From Photobacterium arenosum (GTDB taxonomy: Bacteria; Pseudomonadota; Gammaproteobacteria; Enterobacterales; Vibrionaceae): a stretch of 64,000 nt of DNA. The notes below the pieces were generated by a model. The model did no database searches, had not been told where the DNA came from, and saw only the letters and a program-made list of their open reading frames with translations. Each line of letters opens with the position of its first letter. The first letter of the stretch is position 1. This document shows, piece after piece, positions 8,181 through 17,734 of the stretch. The DNA lies in contig NZ_JACYTP010000010.1 of NCBI RefSeq assembly GCF_014841115.1, forward strand, positions 124,001-188,000, in the 5' to 3' direction. The translations under genes were made by a program, and so were the position numbers.

Positions 8181-11100
8181 TTATTTTCCAATTTCTAACG
8201 CTCCTGTAAACTTACCTTTTCCTAGCCCATGGTCTCTATTCTTATGAGGGCAATGTTCAGTTCTCTTAATTTTCTTCATGTCTTTAAATGTTTTTTCAGT
8301 GGTTTTTCTTGCACCACTGCATCCATACTTTGAACTTGGGCGATAATCTCTACTATCCCAATCAATTGTCCACGTAAAATCGTGTATATACCTTAGTATT
8401 TTTTCACTTTTCTGTTTCATTTCAATAGCAAAGTTTTTATTAGCACTTCTCAGGGAACTTTTCGATTTACAGAATTCACCTTTTTCGATTAAATCTAATA
8501 CTTCTAGCGCCTCTTTTTTAGCTGCCTTAGGATAAGCTAAGAATGGTTTTTTATTTAAAAGCAACTCACCAAACTCATTCAACTTATCAGCAGCATCATT
8601 TTTTTCATGTTCGAGCAATGTATTTAATGCTCGATAATCAGATTCTAAAGCAATACCAAAGTCATGATTCGTTTGATGTCTCTGGACACCCAGTTCACAT
8701 GCAAGTTCTGGTGTCATTGGTAAAACTACCAAGTTATCAATTGTATTAATATCGAAGTTAAAATCATCAAATGCCTTTTCAAAATCTGCCTCTCCTCTCA
8801 CAGCATCGACTGGAATAACATGGTGTGCGGCTACTGTTGATGGCCCTGTATACCAAGGATGAGTTGAGGGAAAGCCACCTTTATAATTTTTCGCCATGTT
8901 CTTTCTATAATCTTTTGCATAAGTAATGCCTTTACCCTTCTTCAACCGATTCCGGTTCTTACATTTAGGGTCATCGCAGATCGGGCATTCTTTCGGCAGG
9001 TTAGTCTCATTATCCTTTTCATGCTGTTTTTTCTCATGGCGGTTTAGCGTGGTCTTTTTGCTGTCGGAGATCTTCATCAGCACATCAATCAAACCTTCCA
9101 GTGCTTTACCACCGTTTCGGGCAGTGACGCCACCGGTAATAGCGACAGCAGCAACGGGGGCACCGACACCACCACTGACAGCACCGGCCAACGCAGTACC
9201 GCCCGTGACAGCGGCAAAATCGATACCTTTTTGCGTACCCTGCGACACCGCCAGGCGCGTCAGTTCATCCGCTGGCATGGCTTCCAGAAAAAGGCGTGGC
9301 AGGCTGGCAAGATATGATCGTGTTTCAGGATCAACCACTAACAGCAAGAGTATTTCCATTGCCTGACTGGCTTCCTGCAGACCCAGTTTCACCCGGTCAA
9401 CTTGCTGCAGTTTGCGCTGCATCACGTCTATATCACCGTCCACAATTGCTTTCACCAGCAGGTCGATACCAATATCGGCTTCGTCCATCAGTTCGCCGAA
9501 TTCGCCAAAATCAGGCAGATAGTCGGTGACACCTGAGCTGATCCCCATACCGGTGCTTTTCGCATAAGACCAGCTTTGCTCCAGAAATGACAAGTCATCA
9601 AAGGCGTCTTTACGGCTGCGCATTTCTGCCAGTTCTTCTTCAACGCTGGCCTTCAGTTCAGCAAACTGCTCTGCTGCAATTATCGGCGCGGTTGCAGCCT
9701 GTTGGCGGGCAGTCTGTACCATGTCGCCAACCAGGCCATTCAGTGCTTCAGGGATCGCTTCCCTGTGCTTTTCGAGTTCCTTTTCTGCCTTTTTCGCTGC
9801 TTCTTTATCACCAAACGTCACTTCAGCGCCGACTTGAGGCACGCCGTACAGCATCACACTGCCGTTCGCATCCAGTTTTCCTTCCTGTTTTTCGCCATTG
9901 GCGAACATGACAGAGTAAGGTACATAACCTGCTGGCGTTTGCTCCATGTCATCGTATGTCAGTCGAATCGCCAACGGCGCTGGCAATGCGTTCAGCGAGT
10001 GCACCACATCGGTAATGCTGCCGCCCTGCGTGGTGCGCTGGTTATTGGTCGGCACCACCATGATGTTTTCGCCCTTGCTCCGAATGGTGGCGATTTTCTG
10101 TTTCAGGCCGTTCATTGCCGCTGAAATGTCATCGGGCAGGTTTTTACGAACCGTTTTCACCGATTCCCGATGGGCTTTGATGTTGTCTGAGATATAGGTA
10201 TAGCCACGGGTATCTGAGTGAAAAAGGATCGCTTCCAGCCGGGCATCTGTTTTTTCCAGAATGCTGCCGCATTCGCGACTGAGCAGAGTCGCCTTGGCGT
10301 CCCAGTCCAGGTTGTCCAGCCACTCATTCGGATTGCCGGTTCCCAGATGACGCATGGAAGCCAGCAGGTTGTTGCCGGATTCCTCTTTGTGATAATTGAC
10401 GAACAGATCAAACAAGACGCCGTCTGCTTCCAGTATCGGCAGCATGGTGCTGATCAGGCCGAGGATGTCTTGCTCCGACACGGGCTGCTGGTCAAAGAAG
10501 TTGATCAGACGCGCTGCGATCTCTTCTGCCTGACCCGGTTTGGGGTTCAATGGCAGATGCGCGCGAATTTCCACTTCCAGCATGTGACGAAATTCAAGGC
10601 TGTCTGCCAGCGTTTCGCCCAGATAGCCCCAGATGCGCTTTTGCATATCGCCTCTCGGGACCCAGAATGGCACGCACATGTGTGATGCGCGGTCAAAAAA
10701 CACCTCGTCATCAAGCGTGGCTTTATCCGGGTTGGCAGGGCGAGGATAGTTGATTTTATAAGGTGCTGGCGCTTCACCGTATTCAACGGTGCAGCCTTTG
10801 GTGGGCAAGCCGTCAACAATGGCTTCACCTGCGTTATTCAGTGTGCCTTCTGCCAGAACGGCACCGGATTCATCTTTCAGTTTGAAAGGGGCATTGGCGA
10901 GCGGTTTACCGGACGTGTAACGACATTGAACACGCAGCGCATGGGTTTTGTCTTCATCGGGCTGAACAGTCACCGACGGGTTTTCACAACCAAAACACAT
11001 GGTATTGCCTGCGTTCATGGTCATCATGTCGGTTTTACGGGCCACCCCGACACCTTCAATTTTCACTGTAGAAGATGCTGTGGTGAATTTGGCTTCCGCT

Positions 11101-11378
11101 TCGGTCGTACCGGAAACAATGCCTTTTTTATCGCCGCCTGCATCGCCGGTGCTGCACGAAAACTGGCTGCTTTTCAGGGCAATGCTATTGCCACCATCGG
11201 CGGTGACGGTTGTGCTTCCATCGGCCAGGTCGGCCGACTTGGCATTGTTTCCGTAAGGGATAGGAACAACGGGTGGCCCGACCGTTGTCATACATACATC
11301 AGGGACGGCAGCATTCGCTTCACCGCCAGACCCTTTATGAACAATACTCAGACCATCAGCACTGATCGTGACTCCCAT
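8181..11378 (-). CDS. PAAR-like (DUF4150) polymorphic toxin with C-terminal AHH nuclease domain; putative T6SS effector
   Basis: A 1065-residue protein. Residues about 1-135 form a PAAR-like/DUF4150 domain (TVGPPVVPIPYGN and Gly/Ser-rich beta repeats) expected to cap a VgrG spike. Two short beta-domains follow (about 145-205 and 470-530). A hydrophobic glycine/alanine-rich segment near 735-775 (GGTALAGAVSGGVGAPVAAV) may help translocation. After CPICDDPKC (near 813) the composition turns A+T-rich and the C-terminal tip begins. It holds AHHVIP at 851-856, NTIDNLVVLP and RHQTNHDFG (His901, His905), the pattern of the AHH branch of HNH nucleases. No VgrG or adaptor gene lies next to it, so it is an orphan cargo effector. 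Cognate immunity is probably the gene at 7544-8179. Confidence 0.85.
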   Translation of the reverse strand: MGVTISADGLSIVHKGSGGEANAAVPDVCMTTVGPPVVPIPYGNNAKSADLADGSTTVTADGGNSIALKSSQFSCSTGDAGGDKKGIVSGTTEAEAKFTTASSTVKIEGVGVARKTDMMTMNAGNTMCFGCENPSVTVQPDEDKTHALRVQCRYTSGKPLANAPFKLKDESGAVLAEGTLNNAGEAIVDGLPTKGCTVEYGEAPAPYKINYPRPANPDKATLDDEVFFDRASHMCVPFWVPRGDMQKRIWGYLGETLADSLEFRHMLEVEIRAHLPLNPKPGQAEEIAARLINFFDQQPVSEQDILGLISTMLPILEADGVLFDLFVNYHKEESGNNLLASMRHLGTGNPNEWLDNLDWDAKATLLSRECGSILEKTDARLEAILFHSDTRGYTYISDNIKAHRESVKTVRKNLPDDISAAMNGLKQKIATIRSKGENIMVVPTNNQRTTQGGSITDVVHSLNALPAPLAIRLTYDDMEQTPAGYVPYSVMFANGEKQEGKLDANGSVMLYGVPQVGAEVTFGDKEAAKKAEKELEKHREAIPEALNGLVGDMVQTARQQAATAPIIAAEQFAELKASVEEELAEMRSRKDAFDDLSFLEQSWSYAKSTGMGISSGVTDYLPDFGEFGELMDEADIGIDLLVKAIVDGDIDVMQRKLQQVDRVKLGLQEASQAMEILLLLVVDPETRSYLASLPRLFLEAMPADELTRLAVSQGTQKGIDFAAVTGGTALAGAVSGGVGAPVAAVAITGGVTARNGGKALEGLIDVLMKISDSKKTTLNRHEKKQHEKDNETNLPKECPICDDPKCKNRNRLKKGKGITYAKDYRKNMAKNYKGGFPSTHPWYTGPSTVAAHHVIPVDAVRGEADFEKAFDDFNFDINTIDNLVVLPMTPELACELGVQRHQTNHDFGIALESDYRALNTLLEHEKNDAADKLNEFGELLLNKKPFLAYPKAAKKEALEVLDLIEKGEFCKSKSSLRSANKNFAIEMKQKSEKILRYIHDFTWTIDWDSRDYRPSSKYGCSGARKTTEKTFKDMKKIKRTEHCPHKNRDHGLGKGKFTGALEIGK

Positions 11379-11494
11379 GACGCTTTCCTCATGAACTGAA
11401 CAAGAATACGGCGATATTCTATCAGATGCTTAGCAACTCATCCTATTGATAGAAAAGAAGAAACAGCCTGTCAAAATCACTTTTTTAGCTGTCA

Positions 11495-11593
11495 TTACGA
11501 CACTTGTTCATATCTGTGAAGCGGATCAATGTCGTCAAATTTTTGAACATCACGGGGTGTCTTGCATTCAAAATGTGCGGTGTCTGAGTCCAT
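11495..11593 (-). CDS. Small hypothetical ORF or gene remnant (32 residues)
   Basis: On the reverse strand, ATG at 11593 opens a 32-codon frame reading MDSDTAHFECKTPRDVQKFD and ending RYEQVS. The frame stays open upstream for about 20 more codons without a good start. No ribosome binding site stands out. The composition looks protein-like, so it may be the tail of a decayed gene upstream of the effector. I do not recognise it. Confidence 0.25.
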   Translation of the reverse strand: MDSDTAHFECKTPRDVQKFDDIDPLHRYEQVS

Positions 11594-11677
11594 CAAAGTG
11601 AAGACGATGGTTGATTTCAGCGTACTGAAGCACAGATCCAAATCCCATGGTCACACAGTCTCTTTGGGCTTAAGATC

Positions 11678-14600
11678 TCAGCTTTCCGTCACAGGTGTCC
11701 AGCTTTTATACGCCTTCAGTGCACGATAATCAGCCAGAATGCCGTAAATGCAAGGCACCACGAACAACACCAATAGGCTTGCGGCCAGTAAACCGAACGT
11801 AATGCTGATCACTAACGGGATCATGACCTGCGCCTGCAGGCTGGTTTCGAATAACAAAGGCAGCATGCCAGCAATGGTGGTCACGGTTGTCAGTAACATG
11901 GCCCGGAGACGCGCTTCACTGGCTTTTCGGGCTGCATCCTGCAAGGACATCCCCTCCAGAACATTGGCTTTCACATAAGTCACCAGCAAAATAGCATTAT
12001 TCACCACAATGCCAGCCAATGAGACAAATCCCACCATGCTGGGCATGGTCAGCGGATACCCCATCAACATATGGCCTGCAATCACACCGATCAGTGACAA
12101 CGGAATCGCCAGCATCACAATCAGGGGTTCAGCATAAGTCCGGAACTGAATACTCAGCAGCACAAAAATACCGATCAATCCGATCAGAAACCCATTGCGG
12201 ACCGAGGTCTGGGTGATGCGGCTGTTTTTTATCTCGCCCTCCACCTGAAGGGTGATGCCGGGAAAGCGGGTTTGCAATTCAGGCAGAAAACGCGCAAGTG
12301 TATCCGTCACCACCGCTTGGGCATTGGCTTTCTGGCTGTGAACTGCGCCAAATACAGTGACGGTCTGCTGACTGTCGATGCGATGAATCCGCGAGTAATC
12401 CCGCTCAAAATAGATATCAGCCACACTCAGCAAGGGGATACGGTCTCCGGTCCGTGGATGAAGCAAAGGAAAATATTCCAGAGATTCAAGATTCAGCTGA
12501 CTCTCGGCGGCAAGCTGTACTGTGATTTCCAGATCATCAATTCCCCGGTAAATCTCATCGACGGTCACACCATGAAATGCCTGCCGGAGCTGCGCTGCGG
12601 CCTGAGCAGATGTGAGGCCCGACGCCAAAGCTTCCGGTTTGAGTGTAAACCTGAGCTCGGGCTTACCCGGCCGTAAATCATCGAACACGTTATAGACGCC
12701 CGCATACCCTTTCAGCCATTGCTGGAGTTCGTAGGACGCCTCTGACAACTGCGCAAGATCCCTGCCCTGCAAGCGTAATTCAATGGCTCTGCCTGCAGGA
12801 CCGAGAGACGGCTCGGTGAAAATCACCTGAGCAACCTGAGGCAGCGCTGGTAACGCGTCTGACCACGCCTGAGTCAGGGTATCCATTTCTGTCACCCGCT
12901 GCTCAGCCGTGAGCAAGTCCACACTGATCGTTGCCAGATGCGCGCCGGTCTCAAAGGCATCCGCATTGTGGCTGTAAGTGACGGTGATCGCTTTCACCAG
13001 CGATTCAGATGCTTGCGACGCCAGTGAATCCGTGGCTTGGTTCAGCGCACTCAGTACGCGATCAACCGACTGCGCTGTGACATGGAACGGAGTCCCGGAC
13101 GGAAGGATCAGCCTTGCTTCCAGCACATCCCCATCCATGTCGGGCAGGGCCTGAAACTTCAGATGACCGCTCACCAGCATCCCAATCGAAAGCATCAGTA
13201 ATGCGAGACTGCCCCCAAGGACGGCATAGCGGTAATGCATGGCACTTTCAACCGCCTGCCCCGTGCGCTGCTGCAATTGCAGAAATGCCTGATTGATTCG
13301 GGTCCTGAATCGGTTGTCCGGCGATGGCTTGTCATGCATCAGGGTATGATGCAAATGGCTGGGCAATATTAAAAACGCCTCAATCAGACTGACCGAGATC
13401 ACCACGAGTAATACCGCAGGAATCACGCGAAGGACCTGTCCAATCTCTCCTTCAATGAATAATAAGGCCCCAAAAATCAGCACCGTGGTTGCAAAGGAAG
13501 ACAGCACTCCGCTGGCCACACGAGCGACCCCGTCTGTCACTGCTGCCAGCGGCTTTTTTCCCAGTCTGGACTGCTCGGCAATGCTTTCTGAAATAACAAT
13601 GGCATCGTCCATTAAAATGCCCAATGCCAGTAACAGCGCCACAATACTCATCATATTGAGCGTGATGCCAAGGGATGACAGGACAAAGAAACTCGCCAGA
13701 AAACTCACGGGTAATCCGGCAACCACCCAGAAGGTATAACGCAGGCGAAAAAACAGCAGCAGACTCAGAAACACCAGAATCAATCCCTGCCAGGCGTTTT
13801 CTATGAGCATGTTTAAACGATCCACCACGATCGAGGTATTGTTCTGAATCAGGGTAAGCTGAACACTCTCGGGGAGATGGTCATGCTCAGCCGACACAAA
13901 GGACTCAACTGCTGCAAGTACAGACAAGCTGTCATCCGTGATATTTTTCCGGACATTCAGCAAGGCCGCTGGCTGACCGTTTAATCGGGCCTGATTTTCC
14001 GGTTCACTGAATCGCTCTTCAATCGTCGCCAGATCGCTCAATTGGATCTGGCTGCCCGTGTGCCCGCTTAAAATGGTCAGATTGGCCAGTTCAGCCGCAG
14101 TGACGCGTTGATCATCCAGACTCAGATCATACGATCTGGACACTGTCTCTAAGGATCCCAGAGGCAGGTTCAAATTCTGGGAAGCAATCCGCTGACTGAC
14201 CTCTTCCAGTGTTAATCCGTAAAAACGGAGTTGCTCCGGGCTGACTGACACCCGAAGTTGCCGCGTTGAAAAGCCTTCAATCCGGACGATCGGTATCTCT
14301 GGTTGCCGCAACATTTTGGTTTTCAACTGCTCTGCCAGTGTTTTTAATTCCGTCTGGGACAGACCGGACGCCGTCACAGCAATCGTCACCACGGGGCTGG
14401 TTCTCCCCATCTCTTCAACGACTGGGGTTTCCGCTTCATCCGGAAAGCTGTCAATACTGTCAACGGCTGAGCGGATGTCTTCCTGAAATACCGAAAAGTC
14501 CCGGCCTTCCACCATGGTCAGTGTCATCTGCGCGAGGTTATTCCTGGCCTCACACAAGACTTCAAGCAGATTGGGGATCGCTTCCGTCGCATCTTCCAGG

Positions 14601-14794
14601 GGGCGACATATCCCGTTTTCAACATCTCTCGGACTTGCTCCAGGATAGGGCACCAGCACACGCACCGTATCTGAAGCAAGCCTGGGGAAGGTCTCCCGCT
14701 GTAAGGATGGCAGTGTCAATAACCCTGCCAGAATCAGCAGGATCATCAGTAAATGAGCTGCCGTCGGGTGGCTGGCAAAATATCGGATCATCAC
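11678..14794 (-). CDS. Efflux RND transporter permease subunit
   Basis: A 1038-residue inner-membrane RND pump. The N-terminus FASHPTAAHLLMILLILAGL is the usual first membrane helix. Proton-relay aspartates lie in LALGILMDDAIVISE (Asp396, Asp397) in TM4. Two large periplasmic loops and a second six-helix half (FLIGLIGIFVLLSIQF on) complete the duplicated architecture. It exports hydrophobic or amphiphilic compounds by proton antiport, assembled with the adaptor encoded just upstream and an outer-membrane channel that is not in this window. Its ATG overlaps the adaptor stop by four bases, indicating coupled translation. Confidence 0.92.
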   Translation of the reverse strand: MMIRYFASHPTAAHLLMILLILAGLLTLPSLQRETFPRLASDTVRVLVPYPGASPRDVENGICRPLEDATEAIPNLLEVLCEARNNLAQMTLTMVEGRDFSVFQEDIRSAVDSIDSFPDEAETPVVEEMGRTSPVVTIAVTASGLSQTELKTLAEQLKTKMLRQPEIPIVRIEGFSTRQLRVSVSPEQLRFYGLTLEEVSQRIASQNLNLPLGSLETVSRSYDLSLDDQRVTAAELANLTILSGHTGSQIQLSDLATIEERFSEPENQARLNGQPAALLNVRKNITDDSLSVLAAVESFVSAEHDHLPESVQLTLIQNNTSIVVDRLNMLIENAWQGLILVFLSLLLFFRLRYTFWVVAGLPVSFLASFFVLSSLGITLNMMSIVALLLALGILMDDAIVISESIAEQSRLGKKPLAAVTDGVARVASGVLSSFATTVLIFGALLFIEGEIGQVLRVIPAVLLVVISVSLIEAFLILPSHLHHTLMHDKPSPDNRFRTRINQAFLQLQQRTGQAVESAMHYRYAVLGGSLALLMLSIGMLVSGHLKFQALPDMDGDVLEARLILPSGTPFHVTAQSVDRVLSALNQATDSLASQASESLVKAITVTYSHNADAFETGAHLATISVDLLTAEQRVTEMDTLTQAWSDALPALPQVAQVIFTEPSLGPAGRAIELRLQGRDLAQLSEASYELQQWLKGYAGVYNVFDDLRPGKPELRFTLKPEALASGLTSAQAAAQLRQAFHGVTVDEIYRGIDDLEITVQLAAESQLNLESLEYFPLLHPRTGDRIPLLSVADIYFERDYSRIHRIDSQQTVTVFGAVHSQKANAQAVVTDTLARFLPELQTRFPGITLQVEGEIKNSRITQTSVRNGFLIGLIGIFVLLSIQFRTYAEPLIVMLAIPLSLIGVIAGHMLMGYPLTMPSMVGFVSLAGIVVNNAILLVTYVKANVLEGMSLQDAARKASEARLRAMLLTTVTTIAGMLPLLFETSLQAQVMIPLVISITFGLLAASLLVLFVVPCIYGILADYRALKAYKSWTPVTES

Positions 14795-16179
14795 TGGCCC
14801 ACTCCTGCCGACTGCGCCAGCATAGTCGGTGTGGCTTCCAGGCGATCCGGCGTCAGCGATAACGGCAATCCATCCAGTGCGGGCTGTACATCACTGGTGA
14901 TCACTCGGGTGCCGTCCGGAATATGACCCGGTGTAAACAACGCCCAATCCTGCATCGTCAGGCTGGCCGTCGCAGGCACACGGCTCAAACGCCCCTGCTT
15001 GTCGGCAGTCAGAAGAGCGCCAGCATGCAGCGCATGGCGCGGCAGAACCACCGCCTCAACCGGGGAACCCACCAGCGTCGCAATGACTGGCATCCCTGCC
15101 AGCAAAGGCGGCTTTTTGCCCGGCGACAAAAACCGGTATGGCTGATCGACCGTCAGGGTAATACTCAGTGTGTGCGATTGCGGATCCAGCGACTCCCCCA
15201 GATTCACAATCTGCCCGCGCCAGACCGATTCCGAAAAACCCGGCACCTGTATCGTGGATTCAAGCCCCAGTTGACTCAGCAAGGGGCCGAATTGTCCCGC
15301 ATCCGTCAGATCAACCCCAGTTCCGTGATCTTCAAACAGTAGCTTCAAAAAGGGTTTGAGTTTCGCGATAGGGAACTGCGCTTTCACTTCCATCTGATCG
15401 ATACCGCTGGCTTCAAATAAGCGTTGTCCCGCAGGCACATACTGGAAGCGATCCGTATGAACGGCGGTAAGCCGACCGGTAAAAGGCATCACAATCCGGG
15501 TCCGGTCTAAATCTCGCTGGGCCTGTGTAACTTTCGTTTCAGCCAGTGCATGTTTTGCTTCCAGCACATGGCGTCTTGCTGGCAGCGTGGCGATTTCATT
15601 TTCCAGTATCGCTTGCTGCTGGCGGAGCTGAATCAGTTTTTGCCGTTCACTATCGACCTGAGAATCGGATTGTGCGCCCCGCTCGCTCAACGTCCTTTTC
15701 CGCTTCAGTTCACGCTGTGCCACTGCGATGTTCTCCTGAATCAGCGCGTCACGCTGTGTCAGGTTCTCTGCAGTGGTATCGATTTCCCGTAAATTCGCTG
15801 CTGCAATCGCCCGCTCCGCTTTCGCCTGAGTGAGTGCCAGATGATAGTCCGCAGGATCCAGCTCAACCAGCACCTCCCCCTGATTCACAAGACTGCCTTG
15901 TTTCAAATAAGGCGAGACCCGGACCACCTTTGCAGACACCTCAGCCAGTGCCACCACTTTTTGGGTCGGTTCAATGAAACCATGCCCCACCAGTTCGGGA
16001 CGAATCACCCTTGGCGCCGTTTCGATAAAAGTTACAGCAATGGGCGTCATTTCAGTTGACTGGTGGTTGACTGGTGGACGTGTTTTAAACAGCACAACCA
16101 ACATCAGCAATCCCACCACAGCGAGCATGGGCAACGCGAGTTTGGATTTTAAAATGACTTTCAGACAATTGCATTTCAT
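14791..16179 (-). CDS. Efflux RND periplasmic adaptor subunit (HlyD/MFP family)
   Basis: A 462-residue membrane-fusion protein. It has an N-terminal membrane anchor (about 13-32, LALPMLAVVGLLMLVVLF), a biotinyl-lipoyl-like half motif (VRVSPYLKQGSLVNQGEVLVELD), a long alpha-hairpin coiled coil (about 115-225, rich in Gln, Arg, Glu), the second lipoyl half (DRTRIVMPFTGRL) and beta-barrel domains. It links the RND pump to an outer-membrane channel. AAGGGG precedes the start by six bases. It lies 10 bases after the TetR gene and overlaps the pump gene. Confidence 0.9.
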   Translation of the reverse strand: MKCNCLKVILKSKLALPMLAVVGLLMLVVLFKTRPPVNHQSTEMTPIAVTFIETAPRVIRPELVGHGFIEPTQKVVALAEVSAKVVRVSPYLKQGSLVNQGEVLVELDPADYHLALTQAKAERAIAAANLREIDTTAENLTQRDALIQENIAVAQRELKRKRTLSERGAQSDSQVDSERQKLIQLRQQQAILENEIATLPARRHVLEAKHALAETKVTQAQRDLDRTRIVMPFTGRLTAVHTDRFQYVPAGQRLFEASGIDQMEVKAQFPIAKLKPFLKLLFEDHGTGVDLTDAGQFGPLLSQLGLESTIQVPGFSESVWRGQIVNLGESLDPQSHTLSITLTVDQPYRFLSPGKKPPLLAGMPVIATLVGSPVEAVVLPRHALHAGALLTADKQGRLSRVPATASLTMQDWALFTPGHIPDGTRVITSDVQPALDGLPLSLTPDRLEATPTMLAQSAGVGQ

Positions 16180-16189
16180 GTGGAGCCCC

Positions 16190-16834
16190 TTACCTGGGCG
16201 GACTGCCCAAACCTTGTGTGAGTAATAACGTCAGATGCTGTTTCCAGGCACTGGAGCGAAGCACCTGGCGATCAACGCCCAGTACATCCTGAATCAATGG
16301 CTCGGCAATCATTGGAAAAGCCATCAGACTGATCAGCGATGCGGTGGCAAATTTCGGATTAATATCTTCACGGAGAATGCCTTTCTGCTGCAAAGTCGTG
16401 AACAGATTCAGCAAGGATTCCCCCATCCGGGCAGGAAAGGTTTTCACGAAATGCGCTCTCAGTTTTGCCTCGCGAGTCAGCACTTCGTCTTTGATCAAAT
16501 GAACCAGCCATGGTTCTTCAGACATCATGTCTGCGATCCGGTCAACCAATACCGGTAAAACGGATTCTGGCTGGGTTTCAAGTAAAAACACGACTTCCTG
16601 TATCCGCTGCTGGCGCTGACGCCCGCTCCGGTCCAGAAGCGCGATAAACAGCCCTTCTTTGTTCCCAAAGTAGTAACTGATCATGGCGGATTGTGTGCCG
16701 GCTTCCGCTGCCAGCTCACGAATGGTGATGGATTGATAAGATTTTTGATCCAGTAATCTTTCGGCAGCATCAAGGAGTGCCGACATCATCTGTGCCTGTT
16801 TTTCAGGATCTTGTGGTCTGCCTCGGGACATCAT
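16190..16834 (-). CDS. TetR-family transcriptional regulator of the RND operon
   Basis: A 214-residue regulator. The N-terminal TetR helix-turn-helix lies at about 18-62 (ITIRELAAEAGTQSAMISYYF, then GNKEGLF), typical of the AcrR-like group, with a C-terminal ligand-binding helical domain. It is the first gene of the tetR-adaptor-pump operon and probably represses its own transcription, releasing when a substrate of the pump binds. Two perfect palindromes lie just upstream (16846-16861 and 16876-16888), the expected operator position. Start is 16834 or 16831. Confidence 0.88.
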   Translation of the reverse strand: MMSRGRPQDPEKQAQMMSALLDAAERLLDQKSYQSITIRELAAEAGTQSAMISYYFGNKEGLFIALLDRSGRQRQQRIQEVVFLLETQPESVLPVLVDRIADMMSEEPWLVHLIKDEVLTREAKLRAHFVKTFPARMGESLLNLFTTLQQKGILREDINPKFATASLISLMAFPMIAEPLIQDVLGVDRQVLRSSAWKQHLTLLLTQGLGSPPR

Positions 16835-16845
16835 TTCTCATTTCA

Positions 16846-16861
16846 TTAATCAAGTGATTAA
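16846..16861. promoter_or_regulatory. Perfect palindrome upstream of tetR, candidate operator
   Basis: TTAATCAAGTGATTAA is a 16-base perfect inverted repeat (seven-base arms, two-base centre) 12 bases upstream of the TetR start. TetR dimers bind such sites and autoregulate. Inferred from position and symmetry. Confidence 0.6.
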
Positions 16862-16875
16862 CAAAATAATAGATG

Positions 16876-16888
16876 CATTCAGTGAATG
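16876..16888. promoter_or_regulatory. Second palindrome upstream of tetR
   Basis: CATTCAGTGAATG is a perfect inverted repeat of six-base arms around one base. It lies 28 bases (centre to centre) from the first palindrome and may be an additional operator for the same regulator or part of the promoter region. Confidence 0.45.
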
Positions 16889-16933
16889 ATTCAATCCTGT
16901 CATTCAGATCGCAGATCAAAACTTTAGAAAATG

Positions 16934-17530
16934 TCAGTCGCCGCGCAGGTGATAGATCATGGTGGTTGAGCCAGAAAAGCCAACAAGCCATTTCAGATAA
17001 GGAAAACGATCGGTTCTGACCGGGAGGAAACCTTTTTCGTCATACAGTTTTCTGGCTCTTGGGTTACTGTCGATAACGTCGAGCCGCACTTTCTGATACT
17101 GATTTTCACTGGCATACGCAATAATGTGCGATAGCAGTTTCGAACCGAGCCCCAGGCCACGACAAGCAGGATCCACCACGATGCCGTCCATGATCAGCTC
17201 TTTGGGATCAGGCTTGCGTTCAAACAAACTCAGGACAACCGCTGCCCAGGTTCCGCGCCAGAAGCCCAGTACTCTCCATAACCGTCTTAAGGTTATCCCG
17301 CCCGTCAGTGATCCCTGCGCGGTCTGATACCCTGCAATACCCACGATTTTTCCATTCGAGATCACCACAAAAGAAAAATTCGGATGAAACGATTCAGCCA
17401 GCAAATGAATCCGCTGCGCTTTGCTGGGAATCGCGGCTTTAAACTTATGTCCAAACGCATTTTCATACAGTGAGGCAACAGCTAAAGCATGGGACGCATG
17501 CCAGCCTTGCTGAATGTGAGAGTCATTCAT
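16934..17530 (-). CDS. GNAT-family N-acetyltransferase
   Basis: A 198-residue acetyl-CoA-dependent acyltransferase. Motif A reads VVDPACRGLGLGSKLL, with the pyrophosphate-binding RGLGLGS at 124-130. Motif B follows as VRLDVIDSNPRARKLYDEKGF. The N-terminal third contains a long arginine- and tryptophan-rich stretch (RRLWRVLGFWRGTW) that may be a substrate loop. The acetyl acceptor is unknown. It is divergent from the crystallin-like gene and lies upstream of the TetR operon but more than 70 bases away, so it is probably a separate unit. Confidence 0.85.
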   Translation of the reverse strand: MNDSHIQQGWHASHALAVASLYENAFGHKFKAAIPSKAQRIHLLAESFHPNFSFVVISNGKIVGIAGYQTAQGSLTGGITLRRLWRVLGFWRGTWAAVVLSLFERKPDPKELIMDGIVVDPACRGLGLGSKLLSHIIAYASENQYQKVRLDVIDSNPRARKLYDEKGFLPVRTDRFPYLKWLVGFSGSTTMIYHLRGD

Positions 17531-17734
17531 TGTCCATACCTTTCACTTTTCTTTATTATTGACAACAAACCATATTCTTAAAACTGACCGCTTTAAAACG
17601 GATTCAAAATCACAATTTAGACATTATCAAAAAACAAACTGCTTTATTTATGGTTTTCACAATAACACTGAGCGTCTATGGTTAATTTGCTAGTGAATCA
17701 GCAGTCTTTACTTCTAACAGAAAAGGGTAGAAAA

